In this document: positions 1 to 13,763 of the stretch, piece after piece
How positions within the stretch are numbered: the first letter of the stretch is position 1
Layout of the letters: each line of letters starts with the position of its first letter
Source: Mesorhizobium sp. B2-4-3
Lineage (GTDB): Bacteria > Pseudomonadota > Alphaproteobacteria > Rhizobiales > Rhizobiaceae
Assembly (NCBI RefSeq): GCF_006442815.1
Contig: NZ_VFVL01000021.1
Location: 1-64,000, forward strand
Length of the DNA stretch: 64,000 nucleotides
Direction of reading: 5' to 3'
Notes under the pieces: generated by a model
Databases searched by the model: none
What the model was told of the DNA's origin: nothing
What the model saw: the letters and a program-made list of their open reading frames with translations, nothing else
Translations under genes and position numbers: made by a program

Positions 1-100
1 AGTTCATCCATCACTCTTGACCACGGTCATAAGAGGGTCTGCGCTCCGCTTCGCGTCGCTCCGCCCTAGAATGACGATGTTACGGCAGGGCGCGCCACGA

Positions 101-1522
101 CTACTTCCCTGCGGTCCCCACCGTTTCCAGCGTCTTCGGCGTGGTCAGCCGGCCATGGCCCGAGACGGCGTTGCCGGCGTCCGGCGCCAGCCGCATGAAG
201 GTGATCGATGCCGCCGCTGAAACGGCCGCCACGATGAAGAAGGCGATGTGGAAGTCGCTGAGCGTAAGCGGTCCGCCATGGATCGAGGTCGACACTTCCA
301 GGATGCCGCCGGCGAGCGCTACGCCGAGCGCGATCGACAGTTGCTGAAAGACAGCAACGATCGGCGTCGCCTTGCTGGTGTCGGTGGTCGAGACTTCGGC
401 GTAGGAGAGCGCGTTGACGCCGGTGAAGAACATCGAGCGGATGAAGCCGCCGACCAGGAGGATCGCCAGCATCAGCGCATAAGGTGTCTGCGGCGTGAAC
501 AGGCCGTAGATGGCGATCGAAGCGGCCGCGACAAGCGAGCCCCAGATCAGCACCCGACGGAAGCCGGCGAGGCGGAAAAGCAGTGCCGTGACGAACTTCA
601 TGCCGATGGCGCCGATCGCCGAGACGAAAGTGATCATGCCCGACTGGAAGGGCGTGAGCCCGAAGCCGATCTGGAACATCAGCGGCAACAGGAACGGCAC
701 CGCGCCGATGCCGATGCGAAACAGCGAGCCGCCGAGCACGGAGGATCGGAACACTTGGTTGCGGAACAGCTCCAGCGCGAGCAGCGGGTTCCTGGCGCGC
801 CGGGCATGGAGGAGATAGAGCACGCCCGAGACCACGCCGACGACGACGGTGATGAAGCCCGCCATCGGCGGCAGCGCCGGCAGGCTGATGACGGAAAGGC
901 CGAACACGACGCCGGAAGCGGCAAGCCCCGAGAGCACGAAGCCTGGGAAATCGAGCGGCGGCGTCTGGGCGGCCTCCGTCTCCGGCAGATAGCGCGTGGC
1001 GAGCCACATGCCGATCAGGCCGATCGGCACGTTGATCAGAAAGATCCAGTGCCAGGTAAAATAGGTGGTGATGAAACCGCCGATCGGTGGGCCGACCAGC
1101 GGACCGACCAGCGCCGGCACGGTCAGCCAGGACATTGCCGCGACCAGCTCGTTCTTCGGCGTGGCACGCACCAGCACCAGGCGCCCGACCGGCGTCATCA
1201 TCGCGCCGCCCATGCCTTGCAGGAAGCGCGACACCACGAAAGCCGGCAGCGAATTGGAAAACGCGCAGGCGACCGAGCCGGCGATGAAGACGCCGATCGC
1301 GGCGCGAAAGACGGTCTTGGCGCCGAACCGGTCCGCCATCCAGCCGCTGATCGGAATGAAGATCGCCAGCGACACCAGATAAGCCGTCAGCGCCAGCTTC
1401 AGCGCGATCGGGCTGGTGTGGATGTCGACGGCGATCGCCGGCAGCGACGTCGCGATCACGGTCGAATCCATGTTCTCCATGAAAAGTGCGACCGCCAGGA
1501 TAAGCGGGATGATGCGGTTCAA
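101..1522 (-). CDS. MFS multidrug exporter, DHA2 (EmrB/QacA) type
   Basis: Predicted proton-driven drug exporter in the inner membrane. The protein is about 473 aa and almost wholly hydrophobic, with roughly 14 membrane segments. Near the N terminus it has the DHA2-type stretch MENMDSTVIATSLPAIA, followed by the MFS signature GWMADRFGAKTVF in the loop after helix 2. I chose the TTG start at 1522 (LNRIIPLILAVALF) because an AGGG lies 8 nt upstream and the family similarity begins there; the frame stays open further upstream, with ATG options at 1597 and 1618. The gene is divergent from guaB. No regulator is adjacent, so the substrate cannot be inferred. Confidence 0.85.
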   Translation of the reverse strand: MNRIIPLILAVALFMENMDSTVIATSLPAIAVDIHTSPIALKLALTAYLVSLAIFIPISGWMADRFGAKTVFRAAIGVFIAGSVACAFSNSLPAFVVSRFLQGMGGAMMTPVGRLVLVRATPKNELVAAMSWLTVPALVGPLVGPPIGGFITTYFTWHWIFLINVPIGLIGMWLATRYLPETEAAQTPPLDFPGFVLSGLAASGVVFGLSVISLPALPPMAGFITVVVGVVSGVLYLLHARRARNPLLALELFRNQVFRSSVLGGSLFRIGIGAVPFLLPLMFQIGFGLTPFQSGMITFVSAIGAIGMKFVTALLFRLAGFRRVLIWGSLVAAASIAIYGLFTPQTPYALMLAILLVGGFIRSMFFTGVNALSYAEVSTTDTSKATPIVAVFQQLSIALGVALAGGILEVSTSIHGGPLTLSDFHIAFFIVAAVSAAASITFMRLAPDAGNAVSGHGRLTTPKTLETVGTAGK

Positions 1523-1821
1523 GGGAAGCGCCCTGATTTGTCTTCGCGATTCTAGGCCCGGCTTGGGGGCGAACCGGTGCGACCGGGCGGTTATCATGCC
1601 TCGGCCCGGATGTCGCATTAAATTGCTGTCACTTTTGCGCGACCGCAACCACTGGTAGGGCAATTTTTCGGCGGAATGTCGTTGTACCGGGCGTCGCGCA
1701 ACGACCCGCTTTTCAACCGCGACAGGACGTGTTACCAGCCAGCGCCAATCCTGAAAGGGAAGATGAGAGTCGGCGCTGGCCAATCGGCCCAGCGCCTTTT
1801 CCGCATTCAAAAGGACTGGCC

Positions 1822-3324
1822 ATGGCAAAAATCATCGAAACGTCCACCGGCGCGCTGGCGCTGACCTTCGACGACGTGCTCTTGCAGCCCGGCCACTCCG
1901 AAGTCATGCCGGGCGAGACCGACATCCGCACCCGCATTGCCGGCGACATCGATCTCAACGTGCCGATCCTGTCGGCGGCCATGGACACCGTCACCGAGGC
2001 GCGGCTGGCCATCGCCATGGCACAGGCCGGCGGCATCGGCGTCATCCACCGCAATTTCTCGCCGTCCGAGCAGGCCGAGCAGGTCAGGCAGGTGAAGAAA
2101 TTCGAGTCCGGCATGGTGGTGAACCCCGTCACCATCGGCCCCGACGCAACGCTCGCCGACGCGTTGGCGCTGATGCGCACCTATTCGATTTCGGGCATTC
2201 CAGTGGTCGAGAATGGCGGCACCGGCGGCCACACGGTCGGCCGGCTCGTTGGTATCCTCACCAACCGCGACGTGCGCTTCGCCTCCGATCCGGCGCAGAA
2301 GGTCTACGAGCTGATGACCCGTGAGAACCTGATCACGGTCAAGGAGAATGTCGACCAGGACGAGGCCAAGCGCCTGCTCCACAAGCACCGTATCGAGAAG
2401 CTGGTGGTGGTCGACAGGAAGGGCAATTGCGTCGGCCTGATCACCGTCAAGGACATCGAGAAGTCGCAGCTCAACCCGCATGCCACCAAGGACGCGCAGG
2501 GACGCCTGCGCGCCGCAGCCGCCACCAGCGTCGGCGACGACGGCTTCGAGCGCGCCGAGCGCCTGATCGACGCCGGTGTCGACTTGCTCGTCATCGATAC
2601 CGCACACGGCCATTCGCAGCGTGTGCTGGATGCCGTTACCCGGGCGAAGAAGCTGTCCAACTCCGTGCGCATCCTTGCCGGCAATGTCGCAACCGCCGAT
2701 GGCACGCGGGCGCTGATCGATGCCGGCGCCGACGCCGTCAAGGTCGGCATCGGCCCGGGCTCGATCTGCACCACCCGAATCGTCGCCGGTGTCGGCGTGC
2801 CGCAGCTTTCGGCGATCATGTCGGCGGTCGAGACGGCCAGCAAGGCCGGCGTGAGCGTGATCGCCGATGGCGGCATCAAATATTCGGGCGATCTGGCCAA
2901 GGCGCTCGCCGCGGGCGCAAGCGCAGCCATGATCGGCTCGCTGCTTGCCGGCACCGACGAGAGCCCGGGCGAGGTCTATCTGCATCAGGGCCGCTCCTTC
3001 AAGGCGTATCGCGGCATGGGTTCGGTCGGCGCCATGGCGCGCGGCTCGGCCGATCGGTACTTCCAGGCCGAGGTCCGCGACACCCTCAAACTGGTTCCGG
3101 AGGGCATTGAAGGGCAGGTTCCCTACAAAGGACCTGTGGCTGGCGTGCTGCACCAGCTTGCAGGCGGCCTGAAAGCCGCTATGGGTTATGTGGGTGGACG
3201 TGACCTTGCAGATTTCCGCGAGCGCGCCACTTTTGTGCGCATATCCAATGCCGGACTTCGTGAAAGCCACGCCCATGACGTCACGATCACCCGCGAAAGC
3301 CCCAATTACCCGGGCGGACTTTGA
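1822..3324 (+). CDS. guaB: Inosine-5'-monophosphate dehydrogenase
   Basis: Oxidises IMP to XMP with NAD+, the committed step of GMP synthesis. The 500-aa length is normal for bacterial GuaB. The N-terminal [11 protein letters not shown] motif, two CBS domains (about residues 95-215) inserted in the TIM barrel, and the catalytic loop GPGSICTTR with nucleophile Cys316 are all present, as are the DGGIKYSGD phosphate-binding stretch and the YRGMGS flap region. The ATG at 1822 has an AAGGA ribosome site 7 nt upstream; the frame is open earlier but those residues are not conserved. The next gene starts within its last 50 bases in another frame. Confidence 0.98.
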   Translation: MAKIIETSTGALALTFDDVLLQPGHSEVMPGETDIRTRIAGDIDLNVPILSAAMDTVTEARLAIAMAQAGGIGVIHRNFSPSEQAEQVRQVKKFESGMVVNPVTIGPDATLADALALMRTYSISGIPVVENGGTGGHTVGRLVGILTNRDVRFASDPAQKVYELMTRENLITVKENVDQDEAKRLLHKHRIEKLVVVDRKGNCVGLITVKDIEKSQLNPHATKDAQGRLRAAAATSVGDDGFERAERLIDAGVDLLVIDTAHGHSQRVLDAVTRAKKLSNSVRILAGNVATADGTRALIDAGADAVKVGIGPGSICTTRIVAGVGVPQLSAIMSAVETASKAGVSVIADGGIKYSGDLAKALAAGASAAMIGSLLAGTDESPGEVYLHQGRSFKAYRGMGSVGAMARGSADRYFQAEVRDTLKLVPEGIEGQVPYKGPVAGVLHQLAGGLKAAMGYVGGRDLADFRERATFVRISNAGLRESHAHDVTITRESPNYPGGL

Positions 3325-3919
3325 TCGGGAGGCCGATCGGTCCGACCGCCAGCGGGGACTGTGGCGTGGCTTGAGCGTGGCGGTTCTGCGGCTGTCGCGG
3401 CACGCGGCGGCGCTCTCTATTGCCTCGATCGCGCTTTTCCTCGTCATGACGGCGCTGGAGTTTCTCTATTTCCAGCGCTTGAGCGGTGGCTTGGCCGCGC
3501 TCGACATGCGTGTCGCCGGCTTCACGCCCGACGAAGGCATGGCGTGGCTCACCGCGCTCGGCCGTCGCGGCGGCGAGATCATCATCGTCTGGCACTATTT
3601 GACCTTCGACCTTTTGTTCCCGGCGCTGCTGTCGCTGACGCTGGTCAGCCTCATCCTTGCCTTCGGTAGGCGGCTCGGCACCTTCCGCGCCATGCCGGCG
3701 CAGCTGCAAGCTCTGTTCGCGCTCGTGCTGGTGCTGCCCTATACGGTCGCCGACTATGCTCAGAATTTTGCCCTGGCGCGGCTGCTCTCCGATTTCCAGC
3801 TGGCCAACCCCGATTCGCTGGCCTTCGCCTCTTCGCTGACCGTCACCAAATTCGCGCTGCTGGCCATTCCATTTTTTGTCGTCGCATTCTTCGCGCTGGC
3901 CGGGCAGCGGCGGCGCTGA
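3275..3919 (+). CDS. Uncharacterised membrane protein
   Basis: A protein of about 214 aa with no family that I recognise. After a charged N-terminal 50 residues there are about four hydrophobic segments, with a soluble loop (GFTPDEGMAWLTALGRRGGE) between the first and second. The start overlaps the end of guaB by 50 bases; an ATG at 3248 in the same frame is an alternative. It lies 20 bases before the MAPEG gene, so guaB, this gene and the MAPEG gene may be co-transcribed. Confidence 0.75.
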   Translation: MTSRSPAKAPITRADFDREADRSDRQRGLWRGLSVAVLRLSRHAAALSIASIALFLVMTALEFLYFQRLSGGLAALDMRVAGFTPDEGMAWLTALGRRGGEIIIVWHYLTFDLLFPALLSLTLVSLILAFGRRLGTFRAMPAQLQALFALVLVLPYTVADYAQNFALARLLSDFQLANPDSLAFASSLTVTKFALLAIPFFVVAFFALAGQRRR

Positions 3920-3939
3920 CGGGAGGAGAGGGCGCACAT

Positions 3940-4359
3940 ATGCACCAGACCGCCATCTTCTGGCCGATGCTGGCGCATGTGCTCCTAGTCTACATCGTCT
4001 ATCTGGTGATGTTCAAGCGGCGCTATCTCGCCGTGAAGTCCGGCAAAGCGAAGATCGGCCAGTACAAGGTCCGCTCCACCGAGCCGGCCTCGAGCGTCAC
4101 AGTCGCCAACAACCTGATCAACCAGTTCGAGCTGCCGGTTCTCTTCCACGTGCTTTGCTTGGCGCTGTTCGTCACCAACGGCGTGAACTATCTGACGCTG
4201 GCATTGATGTGGCTCTTCATAATCACGCGCTATGTGCACGCCTGGGTGCATCTCGACAGAAACTATGTGCTGCACCGCAGCCGCGCCTTCTTCCTTGGCG
4301 CCGGCATACTTTTCGTTGCCTGGATATGGTTCGCGCTGCACTTGCTGGGGGCGGTGTGA
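3940..4359 (+). CDS. MAPEG family membrane protein
   Basis: A 139-aa protein with about four membrane helices, matching the size and pattern of the MAPEG family (membrane-associated proteins in eicosanoid and glutathione metabolism). Bacterial members are small trimeric membrane proteins, mostly of unknown substrate. The family-like stretch NNLINQFELPVLFHVLC in the middle and the RYVHAWVHLDRNYV segment support the call. A strong GGGAGGAGAGG ribosome site precedes the ATG. The stop codon is 6 bases before a long palindromic repeat. Confidence 0.85.
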   Translation: MHQTAIFWPMLAHVLLVYIVYLVMFKRRYLAVKSGKAKIGQYKVRSTEPASSVTVANNLINQFELPVLFHVLCLALFVTNGVNYLTLALMWLFIITRYVHAWVHLDRNYVLHRSRAFFLGAGILFVAWIWFALHLLGAV

Positions 4360-4364
4360 CTCCC

Positions 4365-4508
4365 CCTTCTCCCCTTGTGGGAGAAGGTGTCGCCGAAGGC
4401 GACGGATGAGGGGTGTTCCAGGGAACACCAGCCTCTCACTCCGCTGGAACACCCCTCATCCGTCTCGGCGCTGCGCGCCGATCCACCTTCTCCCACAAGG
4501 GGAGAAGG
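4365..4508. repeat. Long intergenic palindromic repeat, family A
   Basis: Outer arms of 25 bases at 4365-4389 and 4484-4508 are perfect inverted repeats (CCTTCTCCCCTTG...). An inner pair starting GACGGATGAGGGG is also perfectly inverted over about 21 bases. The outer arm is itself a partial palindrome (TTCTCCC/GGGAGAA), so the RNA would fold into a branched structure. It fills the gap between two convergent genes. A second copy lies at 13764-13911 and a half copy at 40292-40350. It resembles the RIME-like elements of rhizobia and may also end transcription. Confidence 0.9.
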
Positions 4509-4516
4509 AAGAGGCG

Positions 4517-5668
4517 CTACAGGTCGAACACCGCGATCCTGCGCTTGTCGAACTTGATGCCGATCTCGCCGCGCACCAGCCTCAGCGCCTGCTCGCCGAA
4601 AACGGCGCGCCGCCAGCCCTGCAGCGCCGCCACGTCGGCTTCGTCGCCCTCGGCGGCGATGCGGTCGATATCGTCGCTGGAGGCAAGCACCTTGGTGGCG
4701 ACGCCTTCCTTCTCCGCGACGATCCTGAGCAACACCTTGAGAAGCTCCGACGCCGCGCTCGATCCTTCCGGCGGCTGGACGCTTTTCGGCAGTTTCGGCA
4801 TCGCATCCTTGGGCAGGGCAAGGGCGGTGTTGACCGCGCCAAGCAGCGCGGTTGCCGTCGCGGAGCGCTCCCAGCCCTTCGGCGTGGTGCGCAGCTTGCC
4901 GAGCCCCGCCGCGTCGCGCGGCGCCTGCTGCGCGATCTCGTAGATCGCGTCGTCCTTGAGCACGCGCCCGCGCGGCACGTCGCGCTCGCGCGCCTCGCGC
5001 TCGCGCCAGGCGGCCACCGCCTGCACGATCGCCAGCTCCTGCGGCTTGCGCAACCGCATCTTCAGCCGCTTCCAGGCATCCTCGGGATGCGGATCGTAGG
5101 TCTCGCGCGAGGTCAGGACATCCATCTCCTCGTTCAGCCAATGGGCACGGTCCTCGCGCTTCAGCTCGGCGCTGAGATGCTGGTAGACCTCGATCAGATG
5201 GGTGACGTCGGCGAGCGCGTATTCGAGCTGCTTGTCGGAGAGCGGCCGGTGCCGCCAGTCGGTGAAGCGCGAGGACTTGTCCAGCCGGGCTCCGGTGACC
5301 TTCTGGACGAGCTGGTCGTAGGAAACGCTGTCGCCGAAGCCGCAGACCATCGCCGCCACCTGGGTGTCGAACACCGGATGCGGCACCAGATCGCCTAGGT
5401 GGACGATGATTTCGATGTCCTGGCGCGCCGCGTGGAAGACCTTCAGCACCGCTTCGTTGGCCATGAGCCGGAAAAACGGTTTCAGGTCGATGCCGGGCGA
5501 CAACGGATCGATAAGCGCCTCAATCCCAGGCGCGGCGATCTGGATCAGGCAAAGGATCGGCCAGAAGGTCGTCTCGCGGATGAATTCGGTATCGACGGTA
5601 ACGAATTCCGACTTTTCGAACGCCGCGACAACGCTCTCGAGTTCTTCTTGTGTGGTGATGACCTGCAT
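4517..5668 (-). CDS. rnd: Ribonuclease D
   Basis: 3'-5' exoribonuclease that trims tRNA precursors. The 383-aa protein has the DEDD exonuclease start (FVTVDTEFIRETTFWP, residues about 21-36), the FHAARQDIE stretch with the second catalytic Asp, and a Tyr/Asp-containing third motif (LEYALADVTHLIEVY). An HRDC-like domain follows near residue 210. Its length is normal. The ATG at 5668 is preceded by an in-frame TTG, which is a less likely start. The stop lies 8 bases from the palindromic repeat that separates it from the convergent MAPEG gene. Confidence 0.95.
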   Translation of the reverse strand: MQVITTQEELESVVAAFEKSEFVTVDTEFIRETTFWPILCLIQIAAPGIEALIDPLSPGIDLKPFFRLMANEAVLKVFHAARQDIEIIVHLGDLVPHPVFDTQVAAMVCGFGDSVSYDQLVQKVTGARLDKSSRFTDWRHRPLSDKQLEYALADVTHLIEVYQHLSAELKREDRAHWLNEEMDVLTSRETYDPHPEDAWKRLKMRLRKPQELAIVQAVAAWREREARERDVPRGRVLKDDAIYEIAQQAPRDAAGLGKLRTTPKGWERSATATALLGAVNTALALPKDAMPKLPKSVQPPEGSSAASELLKVLLRIVAEKEGVATKVLASSDDIDRIAAEGDEADVAALQGWRRAVFGEQALRLVRGEIGIKFDKRRIAVFDL

Positions 5669-5797
5669 CAAATCGCTTTTGGCACAATATTAGGCCTCTT
5701 TCAATTTCAGCCGCGCGCGCTTTCGTCAAGCGCCACGACGTCGTCACGCACCGCTAGTTTCGCTCGATGGCGATATGCGATGGCCCGGCGGGGCGGT

Positions 5798-7006
5798 TCA
5801 GGCCTCGCCGGCTTGCGCCTCCAATCTTTGCCTTGCGATATCCGCGACTTTGGCTGATGGCCGCCGGCCAAGCGCGCCGGCTGTGGCCAGGCTGAGCACG
5901 ATGAACGGTATGCCGATGCCATAGGCCGAGCGGATGCCCCAGTGGTCCGAGACGAAGCCGAGCAGCGGCGGGCCGAGCAGGAAGGCGACGAAGGAGATCT
6001 GCGACAATGCGGCAACGTTGATCGCGGCGGAGCGGCCCGTCATCTGGGCGGCCGCCGAAATCGCCAGCGGAAAGATCGCGCTGCAGCCGATGCCCATGAG
6101 AGCGAAGCCCAGCATCGAGACGAAGGGCAGGGGCGAGAAGAAGACGATCAACACGCCGGCAGCCATCGTTGCCAACAACACGCGCGCCACGCCGCTCGGC
6201 GAGTGGCGGTCGACGAAGCTGTCGGCGAAGAAGCGTGTCGCCGCCTGCGAGAAGGCGAACAGCGCCACGGTGATCCCGGCAACGAAGGGCCCTGAGTCGA
6301 ACACGGTGCGCATATAGATTGCCGACCAGTCCATGCTGGCGCCTTCCATCAGCATGGCCGAAAGCGTCACCGCGACGAGGATGAGGATCGGCAGAGTCGG
6401 CCGGGCGAACATCGGCGCTTTGTCGCCAGACGTGGCGAAGCGGGCGGGCGCCGGTTGGAAGCCGCGGAGGAACAGCGCCATCGCAACCGCCACCATCGGC
6501 ACCACCAGCGCCAGATGCAGTTGCGGCGACAAGCCGAGATGCGCCAGCGCGCCGCCGAACAGGCCGGCGCCGAAGAAGCCGATGCTCCAGAAGGAATGCG
6601 CCCTGTTCATGATGCGGCGTTGGAGCAGGAACTCCGTCCTGTCGGCCTCGACATTCAAGATGATCTCGATGCTGCCGATCATCAGTCCGACCGGAAGCAG
6701 CATCAGGAACAACGCAGCCGGGCCCGGCGCGTGCACCGCGGCGGAATAGGCAAGCGCCAGCAGCGGCACCAGCCACAGCAGCGCGCGGCGAAAGCCGACG
6801 CGCTCCAGGATCGGCGTCGCCAGCGTCAGCGCGATCAGCGTGCCGATCGGCGTGCCGATCAGGGCGAGTCCCAGCGTGCCGTCCTCGATCTGCATGGCAT
6901 GCTTGATGTCGGGCAGGCGCGGGAAGATGTTGCCCATGGCGAAGGAATAGATCGCGAAGCCGGCATAGACGCGGTGCTGCGGAGCGAGTTTCAGGCCAAG
7001 GGTCAT
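5798..7006 (-). CDS. MFS transporter
   Basis: A 402-aa, 12-segment major facilitator protein. It begins MTLGLKLAPQHRVYAGFAIYSFAMGNIFPR and resembles the sugar/fucose-like or YbjJ-like MFS branch; the substrate is not clear. The start at 7006 is preferred because the earlier open frame runs into the divergent DeoR-type gene. The shared upstream region (7007-7124) carries short inverted and direct repeats that could bind the DeoR protein, so regulation by that neighbour is likely (inference). Confidence 0.85.
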   Translation of the reverse strand: MTLGLKLAPQHRVYAGFAIYSFAMGNIFPRLPDIKHAMQIEDGTLGLALIGTPIGTLIALTLATPILERVGFRRALLWLVPLLALAYSAAVHAPGPAALFLMLLPVGLMIGSIEIILNVEADRTEFLLQRRIMNRAHSFWSIGFFGAGLFGGALAHLGLSPQLHLALVVPMVAVAMALFLRGFQPAPARFATSGDKAPMFARPTLPILILVAVTLSAMLMEGASMDWSAIYMRTVFDSGPFVAGITVALFAFSQAATRFFADSFVDRHSPSGVARVLLATMAAGVLIVFFSPLPFVSMLGFALMGIGCSAIFPLAISAAAQMTGRSAAINVAALSQISFVAFLLGPPLLGFVSDHWGIRSAYGIGIPFIVLSLATAGALGRRPSAKVADIARQRLEAQAGEA

Positions 7007-7071
7007 CACGGGCAATCCAACATGGAGATTTTGCGCGGGCGACCTCTCGGGTCCGCCGGCGACTCCGTTTC

Positions 7072-7111
7072 TTGCATAAACAGGCAAAACATGCAATAAC
7101 GTGTATAAACA
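7072..7111. promoter_or_regulatory. Candidate operator between MFS and DeoR genes
   Basis: The 118-base divergent gap holds a perfect 6-base inverted repeat, TTGCAT (7072-7077) and ATGCAA (7091-7096), and two direct copies of ATAAACA (7076-7082 and 7105-7111). DeoR-type repressors usually bind repeated short sites near their own promoter. The assignment is inferred from position and symmetry only. Confidence 0.4.
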
Positions 7112-7124
7112 AATAGGATCGTGC

Positions 7125-7883
7125 ATGCTCACCGAAGAACGCCACCAACTCATTCGCGACCGGCTTGCGGCGGACGGAAAGGTGCTGGCGGGAGAGCTCG
7201 CCAGCCGTTTCGGCGTGTCGGAAGACACGGTGCGCCGCGATCTCAGGGAGCTCGCCAAGGCGGGGCAGCTGCGCCGCGTCTATGGCGGCGCGGTCACCTC
7301 GGCGCCCTTTGCTGCCGCGACGCTCAGCCAGCGCAGCCGTCATGCGGTGGAGGAGAAGACGCGGCTCGCCAGGGCAGCGGTTGGGCTGCTGAGCGCGGGG
7401 CAGTCGCTGTTCATCGACGGCGGCACGACCAATGAGGCAATCGCCAGGGCGCTCCCGCGCGACATCCAACTGACCGTCGCCACCAATTCGCTGGGCGTCG
7501 CCTCGGCGCTCACGGACCTTCCCCTGGTCGAGCTGATCGTGCTCGGCGGCCGCTATGTGCCCGATCTCGGCACCTGCGTTGGGTCCGATACGCTCGCCGC
7601 CGTGGCGCAGCTCGGCGCCGATCTGTTCTTTCTGGGCTCCTGCGGGCTGGATGCCGCGCGCGGCGTCACCGCCTTCGATTCGGCCGAAGCGGAGGTGAAA
7701 CGCGCCATGGCGAAAAACAGCGCCGGTATCGTCATTGCCGTCACCAACGACAAGCTTGCCACCGCCGCACCCTATCGCGTGGCGGGGGCGGATGCGATCC
7801 GCCATCTCGTGGTGGAAAAGACCGCTCCTCCCGTCACGCTCGCCGCTTTCCAAAGCCAGGGTGCCCAGGTCCACTTTGCTTGA
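7125..7883 (+). CDS. DeoR/GlpR family transcriptional regulator
   Basis: A 252-aa repressor of the DeoR family, whose members sense phosphorylated sugars. The N-terminal winged helix (residues about 1-55) has the family signature in EERHQLIRDRLAADGKV and the recognition stretch VSEDTVRRDLRELAKAGQLRRVYGG. The C-terminal effector domain shows FIDGGTTNEAIARAL and the late VTNDKL motif. Length is normal. The ATG at 7125 has an AGGATC ribosome site; a GTG at 7101 in frame is less likely. It is divergent from the MFS gene and probably controls it. Confidence 0.92.
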   Translation: MLTEERHQLIRDRLAADGKVLAGELASRFGVSEDTVRRDLRELAKAGQLRRVYGGAVTSAPFAAATLSQRSRHAVEEKTRLARAAVGLLSAGQSLFIDGGTTNEAIARALPRDIQLTVATNSLGVASALTDLPLVELIVLGGRYVPDLGTCVGSDTLAAVAQLGADLFFLGSCGLDAARGVTAFDSAEAEVKRAMAKNSAGIVIAVTNDKLATAAPYRVAGADAIRHLVVEKTAPPVTLAAFQSQGAQVHFA

Positions 7884-7997
7884 GTGGCCGCGGCAGCGCG
7901 CCTGTGTGACCGCTTGCCTTGACAAAGCCGGCCTCTCATGCGCTTTTCGCGCCAATTTTCGAGCCGGGCCGATGCCCGCAATTTCCGGACTTTACCC

Positions 7998-9794
<1,797 letters not shown>

Positions 9795-9846
9795 AAGCCG
9801 TAGCCAAGATATTCTTTTCGCTACAAGAATCGCCTTCAACAAGAAG

Positions 9847-9875
9847 AGCCCGGCATCGCTGCCGGGCTTTTCTTT
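9847..9875 (+). terminator. Rho-independent terminator after aspS
   Basis: Perfect 9-base stem AGCCCGGCA / TGCCGGGCT with a TCGC loop, followed by TTTTCTTT. It lies between the convergent aspS and the gene at 9892-11082. The minus strand also ends in a pyrimidine run (CTTCTT), so it may work in both directions. Confidence 0.9.
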
Positions 9876-9891
9876 GGAACTGACTGTCCGA

Positions 9892-11082
9892 TCAGTCCTG
9901 GTTCGCCTTGACCTTGACGCCAAGCGTCTTCGGCAGGTCGAGCGGGTTGGACATGGCGCCGGCCATGATCAGCGCGAACGGCACCGACGACGGCGGCTCG
10001 GCCGAGATTTCCAGGCTCTTCGGGTCGTCGAGGAAGGTGTTGACGGCGGCCGACACCTCGGCCGTCAGCTCGGGATTGTTGAGCTGCGCCATGCCGAACG
10101 GCACGATCGCCTTGGCCTGGTTGGCGATGTCCTTACCTGACATGCCCTGCTGTTTGCCGACATAGTCGAGCACCTTGCCGGTCAATGAATCGTCCTCGAA
10201 GCGCACCGAGGCGCCGTTGAAGGAAAGCTGCTGCATCAGGCCGAGCATAGCCATGCCCTGCGCCGATTTGTCGGCACCTTCCGGCTGCGAGGCGAGCTGC
10301 TTCTGCATGGCCTGCATCGACTTGATGAAGTCGACCGTGTAGCCGCCGAGGTTGAAGGTCATGCCGAGCGTGCCGGCATTCTCGACCGAGACGTCATATT
10401 TCGACAGCTCCATCTTGCCGTCGCTCGGCTGCCAGGTGCCGGCCATCGCAATGTTGCCCGAGATGTTCTGGTAACCCAGCGCCTCGATGGCTTCCTTCGA
10501 CTTCGGATCGTCGACCAGCGACAGGTCGGCGGTGAATTTTTCGGTATTGGCGGTGAAGTCCATCGCCTTGCCGTCGGCCGGCGGGGTGATCTGGACCGCA
10601 AGCCCGTCCATCGCGAACGCCGTCTTGTCGCCGACCTTGACCGTCATGTTGGAGAGCTCGGCCGACTTGTACATCATCAGCGAGCCGAGCGGATCGGTGC
10701 CGCCTTCGGCCGGGACCTTCATGTCGTGGATGACCACCGGGCTGAGGTTGAGCGTCACGCCATCCTTGCTGTGCTCGAAAGGCGAGGTCGAGAGGGTGGC
10801 GATCTCATAGCCGCCATTGGCTTCGCTGACCCCTTCCAGCTTCACGTCGCCGATCGGCAGCGCTTCCTTCTCGGCCGCCGGCTTGATGGAAACGCCCTGC
10901 AGCACGGCGTTCGAATCGTCGCCGGAGACGCCTGTCCAGGAAATCTCGACGCCCTGGGCGGCAAGGGTTGCCTTGATACGCTCGGCCACCGCCGGATCGG
11001 CGGCGAAGGCCGAATTGAGCGGCAGCGTCAGCAGAAAGGTCGAAAAGGCCAATTTCTTGAGCGTTGAGCGTTGGATTGTCAT
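9892..11082 (-). CDS. Exported protein of unknown function
   Basis: A 396-aa protein with a clear Sec signal peptide (MTIQRSTLKKLAFSTFLLTLPLNSAFA, cleavage after AFA at about residue 27). The mature part is acidic and rich in beta-type repeats, with no membrane helix, so it is probably periplasmic. I do not recognise the family. It resembles rhizobial proteins annotated only as hypothetical exported proteins. An AGGGAA ribosome site stands before the ATG. It is the only gene on its strand here and is separated from parC by a 414-base divergent gap. Confidence 0.8.
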   Translation of the reverse strand: MTIQRSTLKKLAFSTFLLTLPLNSAFAADPAVAERIKATLAAQGVEISWTGVSGDDSNAVLQGVSIKPAAEKEALPIGDVKLEGVSEANGGYEIATLSTSPFEHSKDGVTLNLSPVVIHDMKVPAEGGTDPLGSLMMYKSAELSNMTVKVGDKTAFAMDGLAVQITPPADGKAMDFTANTEKFTADLSLVDDPKSKEAIEALGYQNISGNIAMAGTWQPSDGKMELSKYDVSVENAGTLGMTFNLGGYTVDFIKSMQAMQKQLASQPEGADKSAQGMAMLGLMQQLSFNGASVRFEDDSLTGKVLDYVGKQQGMSGKDIANQAKAIVPFGMAQLNNPELTAEVSAAVNTFLDDPKSLEISAEPPSSVPFALIMAGAMSNPLDLPKTLGVKVKANQD

Positions 11083-11496
11083 GGCGAGTTCCCTGTCCTG
11101 ATTGGCTATGGTGAAATTGTTTTGAAATCTGCTCCATCACCATTCCGTGACGAACGGGACGGGAAAAAGGCATTTCCCGGCACATTTGTCGAAAATGGCG
11201 ATGAAAGGCAAACGCCGGTCGGCAGCCATTGCTCGATGCGGTGAATTTGTCATGAAGGCCGCGGCCCCTTCCGCCTGCGTGTTGCATGCCAGATAGAGGC
11301 CGCATGTAACGGATTGATGTTGGCCGGCGTCATGATGCCGCCGCGGCCTGTTGCAGATCGGCGGCAAATTGCAGCCGCCGCGGCGCCGCTTCCGTGAAAT
11401 CCTTCACACCGCCGGCGGCGTGTCTATAGCCGCGGCGAATGCGCCGACGTTCACGCGGCGCTTGCCGCGAATCACCCGCTCGGCTAGTCCAAATCC
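11083..11496. other. Divergent intergenic region, no gene seen
   Basis: This 414-base gap lies between the exported-protein gene and parC and must hold both promoters. I see no supported gene, repeat-family member or riboswitch. TTCACA (11403) with TATAGC (11425) at a 16-base spacing is a weak promoter candidate for parC. Two direct copies of GCCGCCGCGGC lie around 11337-11390. Confidence 0.5.
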
Positions 11497-13752
<2,256 letters not shown>

Positions 13753-13763
13753 CGCGGCCTTTT

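Noticed and set aside
1807-3447. Long antisense frame opposite guaB
   Set aside because: It is a shadow of guaB due to high third-position G+C. Its sequence is His/Asp/Arg-rich and matches no protein pattern. Similar long antisense frames lie opposite parC (11404-14001), glyA (49107-50447), aspS (7992-9923) and the MFS gene at 5754-7955.
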